A DNA stretch of 64,000 bases from Hymenobacter sp. YIM 151500-1 (GCF_025979885.1 NZ_CP110139.1:620001-684000), one strand, 5' to 3'. Shown: positions 37,099 to 45,358, counted from the first letter of the stretch. The notes: generated from the sequence alone by a model not told the origin. A program made the numbers and translations.

Positions 37099-37393
37099 CC
37101 GTGGCCGGCGCGGCTTGGGCCGTGGGCGCGTTGGCGCCCGCGCTTTTTTTTGCCAGTTTGGCCACCGTCATGCGCGCCACGCCCGTCAGGCGCACGATGG
37201 CCCGCTGCGAGACGCGCTCGACTAGCAGTTTTTCCACGTGGGCGTACTGCGCCGCTTTGCGCGGAGCGGCCGGGTGCAAGGCCGCTTGGTGGCGGCAGTT
37301 CAGGCACCGATACTTGGCCTTGCCGTGGCTATGGCCGTTCTTACGCAAGGCTGTGCTGCCACATTTGGCGCAGGTGAGCGTTGTTTGAAGCAT
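37082..37393 (-). CDS. insA: IS1-family InsA-like DNA-binding protein
   Basis: 103 residues: an N-terminal zinc finger with CAKCG and CLNC, then a helix-turn-helix (VSQRAIVRLTGVARMTVAKLAKK). InsA binds the terminal repeats and represses transposition, while its frameshift fusion with InsB is the transposase. The final ~15 residues after the A8 run are low-complexity Ala/Gly/Thr, as expected for the unshifted product. Confidence 0.85.
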   Translation of the reverse strand: MLQTTLTCAKCGSTALRKNGHSHGKAKYRCLNCRHQAALHPAAPRKAAQYAHVEKLLVERVSQRAIVRLTGVARMTVAKLAKKSAGANAPTAQAAPATGAGTG

Positions 37394-37439
37394 CGCCTAA
37401 GGTAGCAAAACCACGCTTTAGACCACCGCCAAAAATCTT

Positions 37440-37676
37440 TTGTCATTGCGAGGACGGAGGACGAAGCAATCCGTCCTTTTCAACGCATAAAGCATCCGAC
37501 TTCTCCAAAGCCTCTAACCTGGCACCTCACCCCCAGTATCTTCTCTGAAGGAGAGAGGAGAAGCCAGACAACACAACAGGCCCCTGACATCTACCAGACG
37601 TTAGGGGCTTTTGGATAGGGCAGAGGTTGTCACCCTGAAAAGGACGGATTGCTTCGGCTGCGCCTCGCAATGACAT
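37440..37676. repeat. 'TTGTCATTGCGAGG' MITE-like inverted repeat
   Basis: The left arm GTCATTGCGAGGACGGAGGA...GCAATCCGTCCTTTT (37442-37482) matches the right arm AAAAGGACGGATTGCTTCGG...CGCAATGAC (37638-37674). The centre contains a plus-strand terminator-like hairpin, GCCCCTGAC/GTTAGGGGC (37582-37611), followed by TTTT. Related words occur at 46852-46905. Confidence 0.8.
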
Positions 37677-38857
37677 TAGCCAATTGCCTTCAGCAGCGCG
37701 GCGCAGGCTTCGTCAATCTGCTCCAGGGTGATGGTGAGGGGCGGGGCGATGCGCAGGGAATTGTCGCAGAACAAGAACCAGTCGGTGAGCAGGCCTTCGT
37801 GCCAGAGGGCCCGGTCGATGATAGGCTTGAGCACCTGGAAGCTTTCAAACTCCACGGCCATGAGCAGGCCGCAGCCGCGCACCTCCCGGATGGCCGGGTG
37901 CCGCAAGTGCTGCCGGAACCGGGCCGCCTTCTCGGCCACGCCGGCCAGCAGGTTTTCCTCCTGAATGACCTGCAAGGTAGCCAGCGCCGCCGCGCACGAC
38001 ACCGGGTGGCCCCCAAACGTGGTGCAGTGGCCCAGAATAGGGTCGGTTTTGAAGCCGGCCATGATGGACTGCGGGGCAATAAACGCCCCGATGGGCATGC
38101 CACCGCCCATGCCCTTGGCCGTGAGCAGGATGTCGGGCTCGATGCCGAACTGCTCGAAGGCCCAGAACGTGCCGGTGCGCCCAAAGCCGCACTGAATTTC
38201 GTCCAGGATGAGCAGGGCGCCCACCTCCGAGCAGCGTTGGCGCAGGGCGGGCAGGTAGTCGGGATGGGGCAGGCGTACCCCGGCCTCGCCCTGCACCGTT
38301 TCGATGACGACGGCGGCCGTGTGCTCGGTTATCAGGGCCAGGTCGTCGAAGCTGTTGTGGCGGAAGTGGCGCACGTCGGGCAGCAGGGGCCGGAAGGCGT
38401 TCTTGAACCCCTCGGAGCCGGTGATGCTCAGGGCACCGTGGGTGGAGCCGTGGTAGGCATTGAGGGAGCTGAGCAGGCCGGTACGGCCGGTGTGGCGTTT
38501 GGCCAGCTTGAGGGCGCCCTCCACGGCCTCGGTCCCGGAGTTGGTGAAGTACACGTTATCAAGGCGCGGGGGCAGGGTGGCCGTGAGGGCCTGGGCCAGC
38601 CGGGCCGGCGGGGCCTGCACTACCTCGCCGTACACCATCAGGTGCAGGTACTTATCGAGCTGGTCCTGAATGGCCCGGAGCACCCGCGGGTGGCGGTGGC
38701 CCACGTTGCTTACGCCAATACCCGAAATCAGGTCCAGATAGGCCTTGCCGGCGGCGTCGTACATGTACACGCCCTCGGCCCGCTCAATTTCGAGCAGCAG
38801 CGGGAAGTCGGAGGTTTGGGCCTGGTGGCGCAGGAAAAGCTGGCGGGGGGTAAGCAT
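37676..38857 (-). CDS. Class III PLP-dependent aminotransferase (acetylornithine/ornithine type)
   Basis: 393 residues. The family moves amino groups between omega-amino donors and 2-oxoglutarate using PLP. Visible landmarks: TNSGTEAVEGALKLAKRHTGR (phosphate-binding), LLILDEIQCGFGRTGTFWAFE with the PLP-contacting Asp, and the Schiff-base Lys in LLTAKGMGGGMPIGAF. A later THR-type region, CTTFGGHPVSCAAALA, closes the site. The family cannot be split by eye into ArgD, ornithine, lysine or GABA specificity, and no arginine genes are adjacent. Monocistronic between repeats and a terminator. Confidence 0.9.
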   Translation of the reverse strand: MLTPRQLFLRHQAQTSDFPLLLEIERAEGVYMYDAAGKAYLDLISGIGVSNVGHRHPRVLRAIQDQLDKYLHLMVYGEVVQAPPARLAQALTATLPPRLDNVYFTNSGTEAVEGALKLAKRHTGRTGLLSSLNAYHGSTHGALSITGSEGFKNAFRPLLPDVRHFRHNSFDDLALITEHTAAVVIETVQGEAGVRLPHPDYLPALRQRCSEVGALLILDEIQCGFGRTGTFWAFEQFGIEPDILLTAKGMGGGMPIGAFIAPQSIMAGFKTDPILGHCTTFGGHPVSCAAALATLQVIQEENLLAGVAEKAARFRQHLRHPAIREVRGCGLLMAVEFESFQVLKPIIDRALWHEGLLTDWFLFCDNSLRIAPPLTITLEQIDEACAALLKAIG

Positions 38858-38964
38858 ACGGCAAAGGTCGGAAATGTGGCGCGAGCTTCAGCTTGCGCCG
38901 TGTGCCGGATGGTGCTTACGTCAGGTTCCCGCAGAGGGCGCAGAGGGTTTCGCAGGAGGCGCAG

Positions 38965-38998
38965 AAAAAAGCCCCACCGTGCCGAAGCAGGGCGGGGC
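38965..38998 (-). terminator. Terminator after the Spy-like gene
   Basis: GCCCCACCGTGC and GCAGGGCGGGGC form a stem with mismatches around CGAA. A six-T run follows on the minus strand, 32 nt beyond the stop. Confidence 0.75.
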
Positions 38999-39029
38999 CC
39001 GAGTCGTTCCGGAAAACTCGAAGCGGCGT

Positions 39030-39527
39030 TTAGCGGGCACCCGTGGGGCCGCCGGGGCGTTCCAGCCGATAGGTACGGCGCTGGCCTTTCAGCTCCTGTA
39101 TCATCACGCGGCCAAACTCCCGCTCGGCTTTGTAGAGCTGGGCCACCTGCCGCGCGGATATGGCCTTCTGCAGCTTGCTGAAGTAGTCCTCCGTCAGCTC
39201 CAGCTCGTTTTTCGACACGGCTACGATTTGCTTGAGGGTGGCGCGGGCCTGGTCCTCGCTGAGCGTGGCAGAGGCCGCGTTGCGGAGCTGGTCGTGAGTT
39301 TGGCGCAACTCCCGGCGCTTGGTGCTGTACTCATTATACAGCGGCCAGAACCGCTGGGCCTGCTCCGAAGTCAGGTTCAGCTCACGGGTGATGTAGGCAA
39401 TGCGGGCGTTTTCGATGCGCGTGTGCATATCGGGGCGCGGCGGCGCTTGCTGGGCGTGCAGGGCGGTGGCCGCCAGCCACAGCAGGCTCAGCAGGCTCAG
39501 GCGGCGAAGAAAAAACGGGAAGTGCAT
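39030..39527 (-). CDS. Periplasmic Spy/CpxP-like LTXXQ-motif protein
   Basis: 165 residues with signal peptide MHFPFFLRRLSLLSLLWLAATALHAQ. The mature part is helical, with the LTxxQ-like motif LNLTSEQAQRFWPLYNEY followed by a coiled-coil-prone stretch. Spy/CpxP-like proteins are periplasmic chaperones or metal and stress sensors. It is the last gene of a sigma factor/membrane protein/Spy-like set on the minus strand, an arrangement resembling zinc- or envelope-stress sigma operons. Confidence 0.82.
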   Translation of the reverse strand: MHFPFFLRRLSLLSLLWLAATALHAQQAPPRPDMHTRIENARIAYITRELNLTSEQAQRFWPLYNEYSTKRRELRQTHDQLRNAASATLSEDQARATLKQIVAVSKNELELTEDYFSKLQKAISARQVAQLYKAEREFGRVMIQELKGQRRTYRLERPGGPTGAR

Positions 39528-39560
39528 GGGCGAGAAAAAGGAAGAAAAGAAGCTTAGAAA

Positions 39561-40010
39561 TTAGAAATAGGTGTCTTCGAGTGCAGGGCCAACCTCGGCT
39601 TCTACCGCCTGGGGCGAAACGTCCAGGAAATAGGCCATGCCGTCGTCCTCGGGCAGGGGCAGGGAAGCCAGGTCGGCTGCTTCCAGCGAATGATTGGCGG
39701 CCAGGTAGTCGATGAGGGCCGTTTCGGGCACTTGGCTTAAAGCAGCAGCTACGGGGTCAGCGGCAGGTGGCGCGGCGGGGCTCAGCAGAAACGAGGCCGC
39801 AAACCCGCCCAGCACCACCGCCGAAGCCAGGGCCGTACGCATGGGCCTCGGCAAGGCCATGAGCCAGCCCCAGGCCGGGACGGGCCTGGCTGCGGGCTGC
39901 ACCCGCGCCATCACGCGCCGGGGCAATTGCTCAAAGTAGTGGTCCGGGGGCGGAGCCAGCAGGGGCTGGGGCCGCCGCGGGTGGTCATCCAGCCGAAAAG
40001 GGGTGTTCAT
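39561..40010 (-). CDS. Membrane-anchored protein in sigma operon, possible anti-sigma factor
   Basis: 149 residues from the ATG at 40010 (MNTPFRLDD). A cytoplasmic N-terminal half (~60 residues, DHYFEQLPRRVMARVQ) is followed by one transmembrane segment (TALASAVVLGGFAASFLLS) and an acidic periplasmic tail. The layout, directly between an ECF sigma gene and a Spy-like gene, fits a small anti-sigma factor. No canonical zinc-binding anti-sigma motif (HxxxCxxC) is present, so the role is inferred. Confidence 0.65.
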   Translation of the reverse strand: MNTPFRLDDHPRRPQPLLAPPPDHYFEQLPRRVMARVQPAARPVPAWGWLMALPRPMRTALASAVVLGGFAASFLLSPAAPPAADPVAAALSQVPETALIDYLAANHSLEAADLASLPLPEDDGMAYFLDVSPQAVEAEVGPALEDTYF

Positions 40011-40117
40011 TATGGAGAAGTGAGCTAGTAGAGGTGAGAAGTGAGAGCACGCGGCTGGTAACTGTCCCACTGGGTAACACGCAGCTAGCAGGTTAGAGGA
40101 AGCCGGGGCGCCGAGGT

Positions 40118-40663
40118 TTAATCGGTGCTGTCGTTGATGTATTGCTCTATCTTTTTAACGGCGTGGTGGTAGGAGGCTTTCAGGGCGCCGACGGAAGTGC
40201 CGGTTACTTCGGCCATCTGCTCGTAGGGCATGTCGTCGTAGTAGCGCAGGTTGAAGACGAGGCGCTGCTTGTCGGGCAGGCGCAGGATGGCTTTTTGCAG
40301 CTTCAGCTCCACCTCGTCGCCAGCCAAGCTATGGTCGGTTTCCAGCTTGGCCGTCAGCTCGGCGCCTACGTCGTGCAGGGGCAGCAGAAACCGGCGGCGC
40401 TTGCTGGCCAGAAAACTCAGGCACTCGTTGGTGGCAATGCGGTACAGCCAGGTGTAGAGCTGGGCGTCCTGGCGGAAGCCCTCCAGGTGGTTCCACACCT
40501 TCACAAACACGTCCTGGGTGAGGTCGTCGGCGGCGTCGTGGTCTACCACCATCTTGCGCACGTGCCAGTACACCTTGCTCTGGTACTTGCGCACCAGTTG
40601 GTTGAAGGCCACGTTGCGGGTGGCGGGGTCACGAAACTGGGTGAGGATTTCCTGGTCTTCCAA
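40118..40663 (-). CDS. ECF-type RNA polymerase sigma factor
   Basis: 181 residues from a TTG start; no ATG lies nearby in frame. Sigma region 2: DAADDLTQDVFVKVWNHLEGFRQDAQLYTWLYRIATNECLSFL. Region 4: LPDKQRLVFNLRYYDDMPYEQMAEVTGTSVGALKASYHHAVKKIEQYI. It directs transcription of a stress or envelope regulon. The two downstream minus-strand genes are probably its regulator and a periplasmic partner. Confidence 0.95.
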   Translation of the reverse strand: MEDQEILTQFRDPATRNVAFNQLVRKYQSKVYWHVRKMVVDHDAADDLTQDVFVKVWNHLEGFRQDAQLYTWLYRIATNECLSFLASKRRRFLLPLHDVGAELTAKLETDHSLAGDEVELKLQKAILRLPDKQRLVFNLRYYDDMPYEQMAEVTGTSVGALKASYHHAVKKIEQYINDSTD

Positions 40664-40956
40664 GCAGGAGAAGGTGAGAAGTAGGGCGGGAGTGTGGCGG
40701 GTTAGATGGGAGGAGCCAAGCGGGGTTTAATAGGTAAACTAAAAACCTGCGCGTGCACGGGCCAACTTCGGCATTTTCCTATCTTGGACCTCTCATCCCG
40801 ACTCTAGTTACGCAGTCTGCATGCCAGCCGAAACCCTTCTCCCGACGCCTCCGAGCGCGAAGCCATTACGCCGAGCTGGGGCATGTTCTGGCGCAACACT
40901 GACGCGGTGCCTGCCCCGGACTGCATTTGTTTATTCTGCTTTTTAACACCCACTGC

Positions 40957-41457
40957 ATGAGCGAAACATCTACCCGCGTACCAATTGAAGATGAGTATGT
41001 CTGGACCTTCTTTGGACCTCAGGCTGAATATTATCTGGAGCGTTGGCGGTTGCGCCAGCAAGGCCGGCGCCTGACATTTAACCTGGCAGCGTTTCTTGCC
41101 GGCCTCTTCTGGTTTGCCTACCGCCGCATGTACCTCGTGTTTTTCTGCTTGCTGGGCTTTCTTCTGGTAGAATCAATGGCCGAAGAAGCCGTGTTTGGAG
41201 AGCCGAGCACCGCCAGCACAATAGCTGCTAACTTACTATTTGGCTCCTTGTACGGATTTCTGGGCAACAACCTTTACCTGTGGCACGCCGAGCGAAAGAT
41301 ACGCCGACTGCTAGCCCTGGGCTTGCCGAAGGACGAGCTTCTGGTGCGCCTGCGCCGGGCCGGTGGCACCAGCTGGGTTCCGGTGCTCGTGATGCTGGCC
41401 CTGCTGGTGCTGTTTATCGGCTTGTACTTCTGGCTCGGCCAAACGACCCAAGGCTAG
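40957..41457 (+). CDS. DUF2628-like small membrane protein
   Basis: 166 residues from the ATG at 40957. The start WTFFGPQAEYYLERWRLRQQGRRLTFNLAAFLAGLFWFAYRRMY matches the DUF2628 pattern, in which a soluble lead is followed by FNxxAFxxxxxWxxYRKMY and transmembrane segments. Three or four hydrophobic segments follow. Function unknown. Confidence 0.8.
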   Translation: MSETSTRVPIEDEYVWTFFGPQAEYYLERWRLRQQGRRLTFNLAAFLAGLFWFAYRRMYLVFFCLLGFLLVESMAEEAVFGEPSTASTIAANLLFGSLYGFLGNNLYLWHAERKIRRLLALGLPKDELLVRLRRAGGTSWVPVLVMLALLVLFIGLYFWLGQTTQG

Positions 41458-41491
41458 TCAGTATGCCGGAGAGCCTCGGCTCGCCCGCGCC

Positions 41492-42301
41492 CTACTTCGT
41501 GCTGAATGCCACGCCCACGGTCAGGTTGGTGTTGGCGCGGGGGCGACCCTCCAGCACCCGGTTCTCGTAGGTGAAGGTGTAGGTGGAAGTAAGGGAAAAG
41601 CGGGCGGTGAAACGCAGGGCCAGCGTAGCCAGCTCACTGGCGCGGTAGTCGCCAAAGTCGCGCAGGTTGGGCTGGTAGAAGGTGGTCGAGTTCAAGGACA
41701 GCACCCCGCGCGTGTACACCACCTTCAGGCGGGCCGAGCTGCGCGTCACTACCCGCTCCGACCCGTCGCGGAAGTAGGTGGCCTCCCGTAGCAGCAGGTT
41801 GCTTAAGGCCACTTCCCGGCCCAGCGAGTCGGTGTAGAAGGCCCAGCCGGGGCCCGCGCCCAGCTGGTAGCGCTGGTCGATGCCGCGCAGGTTGCTCCGC
41901 TCGTACCCGCCGATGCCGTAGAAGCGGAAGTGGCCTTTCCAGTAGTAGGGCGTGGCGTTGAGCAGCCATTCCCGCTCCCGCAGGCGCCCGTCCTGGCGCC
42001 CAAACTGGAAGCTGCCCGTGAGAGGCGCCCCAAAGTGCAGCCCCCGCAGCAGCGTGACGTTGTGGGAGGTGGCAAGCAGCGTGCGGTTGACGCCCCCCGA
42101 GGTGTACTGCCCCGTCAGCTGCCCCGAGTAGCGGATGAGGGTGGTGTCGGGTTGCTGGGCACGGGCGGCGGTGGCGGCGAGGAGCAGCGTCCCCAAAAAC
42201 AGCAGGCCCGCTGCCACCAGCCTGGCGCCGGATGCGTTACAGGAGCGGGCCAGAACAACGAACCAGGGGGGGAGGATGACGCCGGAGCGGAAATCGAGCA
42301 T
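41492..42301 (-). CDS. DUF481-like outer-membrane protein
   Basis: 269 residues. A late signal-like segment, LVAAGLLFLGTLLLAATAARAQQ (residues ~27-49), suggests that the true start may lie downstream of the annotated ATG. The body alternates in beta-barrel style with the DUF481 hallmarks LLRGLHFGAPLTGSFQFGRQDGR and FRFYGIGGYERSNLRGIDQRYQLGAGPGW, and ends in an aromatic-rich strand. Function unknown. Its ATG (42299-42301) overlaps that of the divergent gene at 42300 by two bases. Confidence 0.8.
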   Translation of the reverse strand: MLDFRSGVILPPWFVVLARSCNASGARLVAAGLLFLGTLLLAATAARAQQPDTTLIRYSGQLTGQYTSGGVNRTLLATSHNVTLLRGLHFGAPLTGSFQFGRQDGRLREREWLLNATPYYWKGHFRFYGIGGYERSNLRGIDQRYQLGAGPGWAFYTDSLGREVALSNLLLREATYFRDGSERVVTRSSARLKVVYTRGVLSLNSTTFYQPNLRDFGDYRASELATLALRFTARFSLTSTYTFTYENRVLEGRPRANTNLTVGVAFSTK

Positions 42302-42839
42302 GGATCTAGCAGCTGAATTACAGGGCTTGCCCCAGGTAGAAGCAGCCTTCTACGCCCGGCTGGGCCTGCGACTGGAAGTGTGTACCCTGGCCGACGTGAG
42401 CGACTGGGTGGATGAGGTAATCCTGCGCGAAGATGTTCCAGAATCTTTTTTCATCCAGCTCTACCGCCTGCTGCGCACCGGCCAGGATGAGGTAGTTGCC
42501 TTCCTGACCCGCGCCAGTGGCCCGGCCTCGTTTTCGGTGCGGCCCGGCCTGGGGTGGCTGCGGCAGGCGCAGGCGGCGGGCTGGCCCCTGGGCAAGGTCA
42601 TCAAGGCCCTGTACCGCCTGCGCACCCTCGTGGAGTCGGACCGGGAAGTGGGCTGGATTTACGGCCTGGCCGCCGACTACGAGCGAGCCGCCGGCGCTTC
42701 TGCCGAAGCCCTGCGCGAGGTGCAGCAGGAAACCGAAGCCTTCCTGGCCTGCTACCGCGACTATACCTTCCGTAACCGCCCCCGCTGGCCCCACCTCGAC
42801 GACGCCCTGGAGCAGCGCCTGGCTGCGCTGGGCAGCTAG
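42300..42839 (+). CDS. Uncharacterised soluble helical protein
   Basis: 179 residues, MDLAAELQGLPQVEAAFYARLG. Predicted helical, no signal peptide or transmembrane part. Features: DVPESFFIQLYRLLRTG, PGLGWLRQAQAAGWPLGKVIKALYRLRTLV, and a Tyr/Trp-rich end. I do not recognise a family. Codon use matches the neighbourhood. The start codon overlaps that of the divergent DUF481 gene in a CATG, so at least one start may be misplaced, or the two share a very compact control region. Confidence 0.65.
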   Translation: MDLAAELQGLPQVEAAFYARLGLRLEVCTLADVSDWVDEVILREDVPESFFIQLYRLLRTGQDEVVAFLTRASGPASFSVRPGLGWLRQAQAAGWPLGKVIKALYRLRTLVESDREVGWIYGLAADYERAAGASAEALREVQQETEAFLACYRDYTFRNRPRWPHLDDALEQRLAALGS

Positions 42840-42868
42840 GTAGGCGTATTTTGTCCAGAAAAACAAAC

Positions 42869-42904
42869 ACCCCGGTCGCTCCAGGTTTCCGAAGCAGCCG
42901 GGGT
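42869..42904. terminator. Hairpin between converging small genes
   Basis: ACCCCGG (42869-42875) pairs with CCGGGGT (42898-42904). A T-rich tract follows on the minus strand, so it mainly serves the gene at 42927-43118. Confidence 0.65.
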
Positions 42905-42926
42905 GGCAACATAATCTGTACGGGCG

Positions 42927-43118
42927 TCAGGCGGCGGTTGTGGGTTCCTGGTCTTCCAGGTTGCGGAGGCGGTTTTCGTGGTTTTCCAGCTGCCGCAGTA
43001 TGGCCGTGTTGGTTTCGGTTTGCTGCATCAACGCCCACAGCATCACTTCCTGTCGCTCATCAGAGCTTCGTAGCTGCTCCAGGGTATTGTCAATACGCTT
43101 TAAAGCTTCGGACATCAT
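42927..43118 (-). CDS. Small coiled-coil protein
   Basis: 63 residues (MMSEALKRIDNTLEQLRSSD...). Heptad-like hydrophobic spacing, LEQLRSSDERQEVMLWALMQQTETNTAILRQLENHENRLRNLED, suggests a coiled coil. A purine-rich GGAAGAA sits just before the start and a terminator follows. No family recognised. Confidence 0.55.
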   Translation of the reverse strand: MMSEALKRIDNTLEQLRSSDERQEVMLWALMQQTETNTAILRQLENHENRLRNLEDQEPTTAA

Positions 43119-43406
43119 TTCTTCCAGCTAACTAAACCGTTCATTTGTAATCATCGAGAATACACCGGTAAGGTGTATGAAGATAGAGGAAGGTGTTCTG
43201 GGCTTTTCTGGTCGGCTTTCTGAAGGTTGGGATGGTCGACCGGGCTTTTTGGGGTAACTAGACGCTGATGTAATGGGCTGTCCAGAATTTACTAATAGAT
43301 GCGCACGACTGTGTGCAATAATGCAGAACGTGTGATAAGCGTCATGAAGACGATACTGTTATACTAAATTTTATAATTTTAACACGGGTTATAGCAAGAA
43401 AAAATA
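43119..43406. other. AT-rich intergenic region upstream of the lipoprotein gene
   Basis: No gene. Composition shifts to AT-rich from about 43300 onward (TTATACTAAATTTTATAATTT), marking the left edge of the atypical segment. Confidence 0.5.
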
Positions 43407-44027
43407 ATGAAAAACATAATAGGAATCTTCCTTTGTTGTTACATCGTCCTGATTATCGGAGGCTGCAATAGTCGCCACAGATTAAGCGCCGACGAGGATC
43501 AACAGTACAAACAGCGAATGCAGCAGACAGAAGCAGCCGTTTCGAAATGGATAAAGACATATGCACTTCATCCGGCAAGCTATACATCTGTCTCGTTTAG
43601 CGACTACTCCGAATCAATTCTTTCCATTAATAACAGAGAAATTGATAGTACAAAGATGTATTGTGTTAAACATGTGCATTATTTAAAAAATAGGGATGGC
43701 AAAGCAGATGAATTTGAAGGTTTTTTTAAATTAAATAGTGCTTATGAGGTAAATATGATACATATAGCAGAAGACAGTATGGCGGCTGAAGAGGTATTTC
43801 CACCTGATATTTCAACATGGACGAAGCAGTTTGGAAGGCCACTTACTAAACAAGAGAAGAGTGAAATTACCTATCAAGTTGCTAAGCACCAGGCTAAATC
43901 TGTCCGTGAGCTAAAGGAGTTATTGACAACTGAGGCTATTGAGATAGACGATACAGTTAACGAGCAAAGAATTAATAGACTTATTGATACTGTTATTCTA
44001 AGAATTGACAAAGGAAAAATCAAATAA
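43407..44027 (+). CDS. AT-rich predicted lipoprotein, likely acquired
   Basis: 206 residues. The N-terminal lipoprotein signal MKNIIGIFLCCYIVLIIGGC carries a lipobox ending in Cys20. The rest is soluble, rich in Lys, Glu and Ser, with no recognised domain. Codon use and base composition are strikingly different from every neighbour, with many AAA, ATA, TTA and GAT codons. That indicates horizontal transfer from an AT-rich donor. The AT-rich patch spans about 43300-44130 and has no mobile genes. Confidence 0.75.
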   Translation: MKNIIGIFLCCYIVLIIGGCNSRHRLSADEDQQYKQRMQQTEAAVSKWIKTYALHPASYTSVSFSDYSESILSINNREIDSTKMYCVKHVHYLKNRDGKADEFEGFFKLNSAYEVNMIHIAEDSMAAEEVFPPDISTWTKQFGRPLTKQEKSEITYQVAKHQAKSVRELKELLTTEAIEIDDTVNEQRINRLIDTVILRIDKGKIK

Positions 44028-44183
44028 TTAAAACGGTTGTGTTGATTATGAATTGCGAAGGTTTTGTAGAAAACCCGAATTTATTAGATGACTTAAGACC
44101 GCTACAACCATTCTACGGCGTAGACGACGAGACGCGAAGGGTTGCGTCTTTATATCGTTCCCGAACCTGCCATAATACAAAAT

Positions 44184-44214
44184 CGCCCCGGCCGCTACGT
44201 AAGCAGCCGGGGCG
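44184..44214 (-). terminator. Terminator after tktB half
   Basis: Perfect 9-bp stem CGCCCCGGC (44184-44192)/GCCGGGGCG (44206-44214), followed on the minus strand by ATTTTGTATT. Confidence 0.75.
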
Positions 44215-44236
44215 GTTGCATATACGAATCAACAGC

Positions 44237-45193
44237 CTACTTCCGCCGCGCCATTACCTTCTCCACGGCGGCCACGATGGCGTGCTCGTTGAGGCCGTAT
44301 TTCTCCATGAGCTGGTCGGGGGTGCCCGACTCGCCGAAGGAGTCGTTGACGGCTACCATTTCCAGGGGCAGGGGCTCCTCGCGGGCCAGCAGCTGGGCGA
44401 TGGAGTCGCCGAGGCCGCCGTTCATCTGGTGCTCCTCGGCCGTTACCACGCAGCGGGTTTTGCGGGCCGAGGCCAGCACCAGCTCGGCATCCAGGGGCTT
44501 GATGGTGTGGATATTAATAATGTCGGCGTTGAGGCCGCGCTCGGCCAGAAGCTTGCCGGCCAGGATGGCTTTCCACACGAGGTGGCCGGTGGCGAAGATG
44601 CTCACGTCGGCGCCCTCATTGAGCACAATGCCCTTACCGATTTCAAACTGTTGGTCGGCGGGAGTGAAGTTGGGCACCACGGGGCGGCCGAAGCGCAGGT
44701 ACACCGGGCCCTCATGCTCGGCAATGGCCAGGGTGGCGGCCTTGGTCTGGTTGTAGTCGCAGGGGTTGATGACGGTCATGTGGGGCAGCATCTTCATCAG
44801 CCCGATATCCTCCAGAATCTGGTGGGTGGCGCCGTCTTCGCCCAGGGTCAGGCCGGCGTGGGAGGCGCAGATCTTCACGTTTTTGCCCGAGTAGGCAATA
44901 CTCTGGCGGATTTGGTCGTAGACACGGCCGGTGGAGAAGTTGGCGAAGGTGCCCGTAAACGGAATCTTGCCGCCAATGGTGAGGCCGGCGGCCAGGCCCA
45001 TCATGTTGGCCTCGGCAATGCCCACCTGGAAAAACCGCTCGGGAAAGTCTTTCACAAAGGCGTCCATCTTGAGGGAGCCAATCAGGTCGGCGCAGAGGGC
45101 CACCACGTTGGGGTTGGTTTTGCCCAGCTCGTGCAAGCCGGCGCCAAAGCCGCTGCGGGTGTCTTTCGATTCGGTGTAGGGGAAGTCGTTCAT
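44237..45193 (-). CDS. Transketolase, C-terminal subunit (split type)
   Basis: 318 residues from the ATG at 45193 (MNDFPYTESKDT). It holds the pyrimidine-binding domain (NVVALCADLIGS, RFFQVGIAEANMMGLAAGL with the TPP-activating Glu) and the C-terminal domain (DVSIFATGHLVWKAILAGKLLAERG). The TPP-pyrophosphate domain is missing and is supplied by the gene at 47071-47973. Together they make the two-subunit transketolase of the non-oxidative pentose phosphate pathway found in many Bacteroidota and Archaea. Unusually, a vWA gene lies between the two halves. Confidence 0.93.
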   Translation of the reverse strand: MNDFPYTESKDTRSGFGAGLHELGKTNPNVVALCADLIGSLKMDAFVKDFPERFFQVGIAEANMMGLAAGLTIGGKIPFTGTFANFSTGRVYDQIRQSIAYSGKNVKICASHAGLTLGEDGATHQILEDIGLMKMLPHMTVINPCDYNQTKAATLAIAEHEGPVYLRFGRPVVPNFTPADQQFEIGKGIVLNEGADVSIFATGHLVWKAILAGKLLAERGLNADIINIHTIKPLDAELVLASARKTRCVVTAEEHQMNGGLGDSIAQLLAREEPLPLEMVAVNDSFGESGTPDQLMEKYGLNEHAIVAAVEKVMARRK

Positions 45194-45240
45194 GTGGTAG
45201 GGGCTTAGGGACTTGGGGGCTTGGGGACTTAGGTTTTGTG

Positions 45241-45358
45241 TGAGCCCCACCCCAATCCCTCCCCGGTAGGGAGGGGCTTTAGTTCTAGTTTCTAGCTGCT
45301 AAACTAAAAGGCTAAAATTAGAGCCCCTCCCTACCGGGGAGGGGTTGGGGTGGGGCTA
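45241..45358. repeat. Long palindrome GCCCCACCCC... between tktB half and vWA gene
   Basis: GCCCCACCCCAATCCCTCCC...GGGAGGGGTTGGGGTGGGGC: arms of about 38 bp (45246-45283 and 45319-45356) with minor mismatch. A nested CCGGTAGGGAGGGG/CCCCTCCCTACCGG is also present. The right arm touches the stop codon of the vWA gene. Confidence 0.88.

Larger units (their letters stand above)
36652..37430 (-). mobile_element. IS1-family insertion sequence, complete
   Basis: 779 bp bounded by perfect 27-bp terminal inverted repeats starting GGCGGTGGTCTAAAGCGTGG. A perfect 8-bp direct repeat AAAAATCT lies on each side (36644-36651 and 37431-37438), consistent with target duplication. It encodes InsA- and InsB-type frames on the minus strand. 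Intact ends and target repeats point to a recent insertion. Confidence 0.93.

Noticed and set aside
37582..37611. Terminator of the aminotransferase gene
   Set aside because: The T tract is on the plus strand while the aminotransferase is on the minus strand; it fits better as the displaced terminator of the TerB-like gene.
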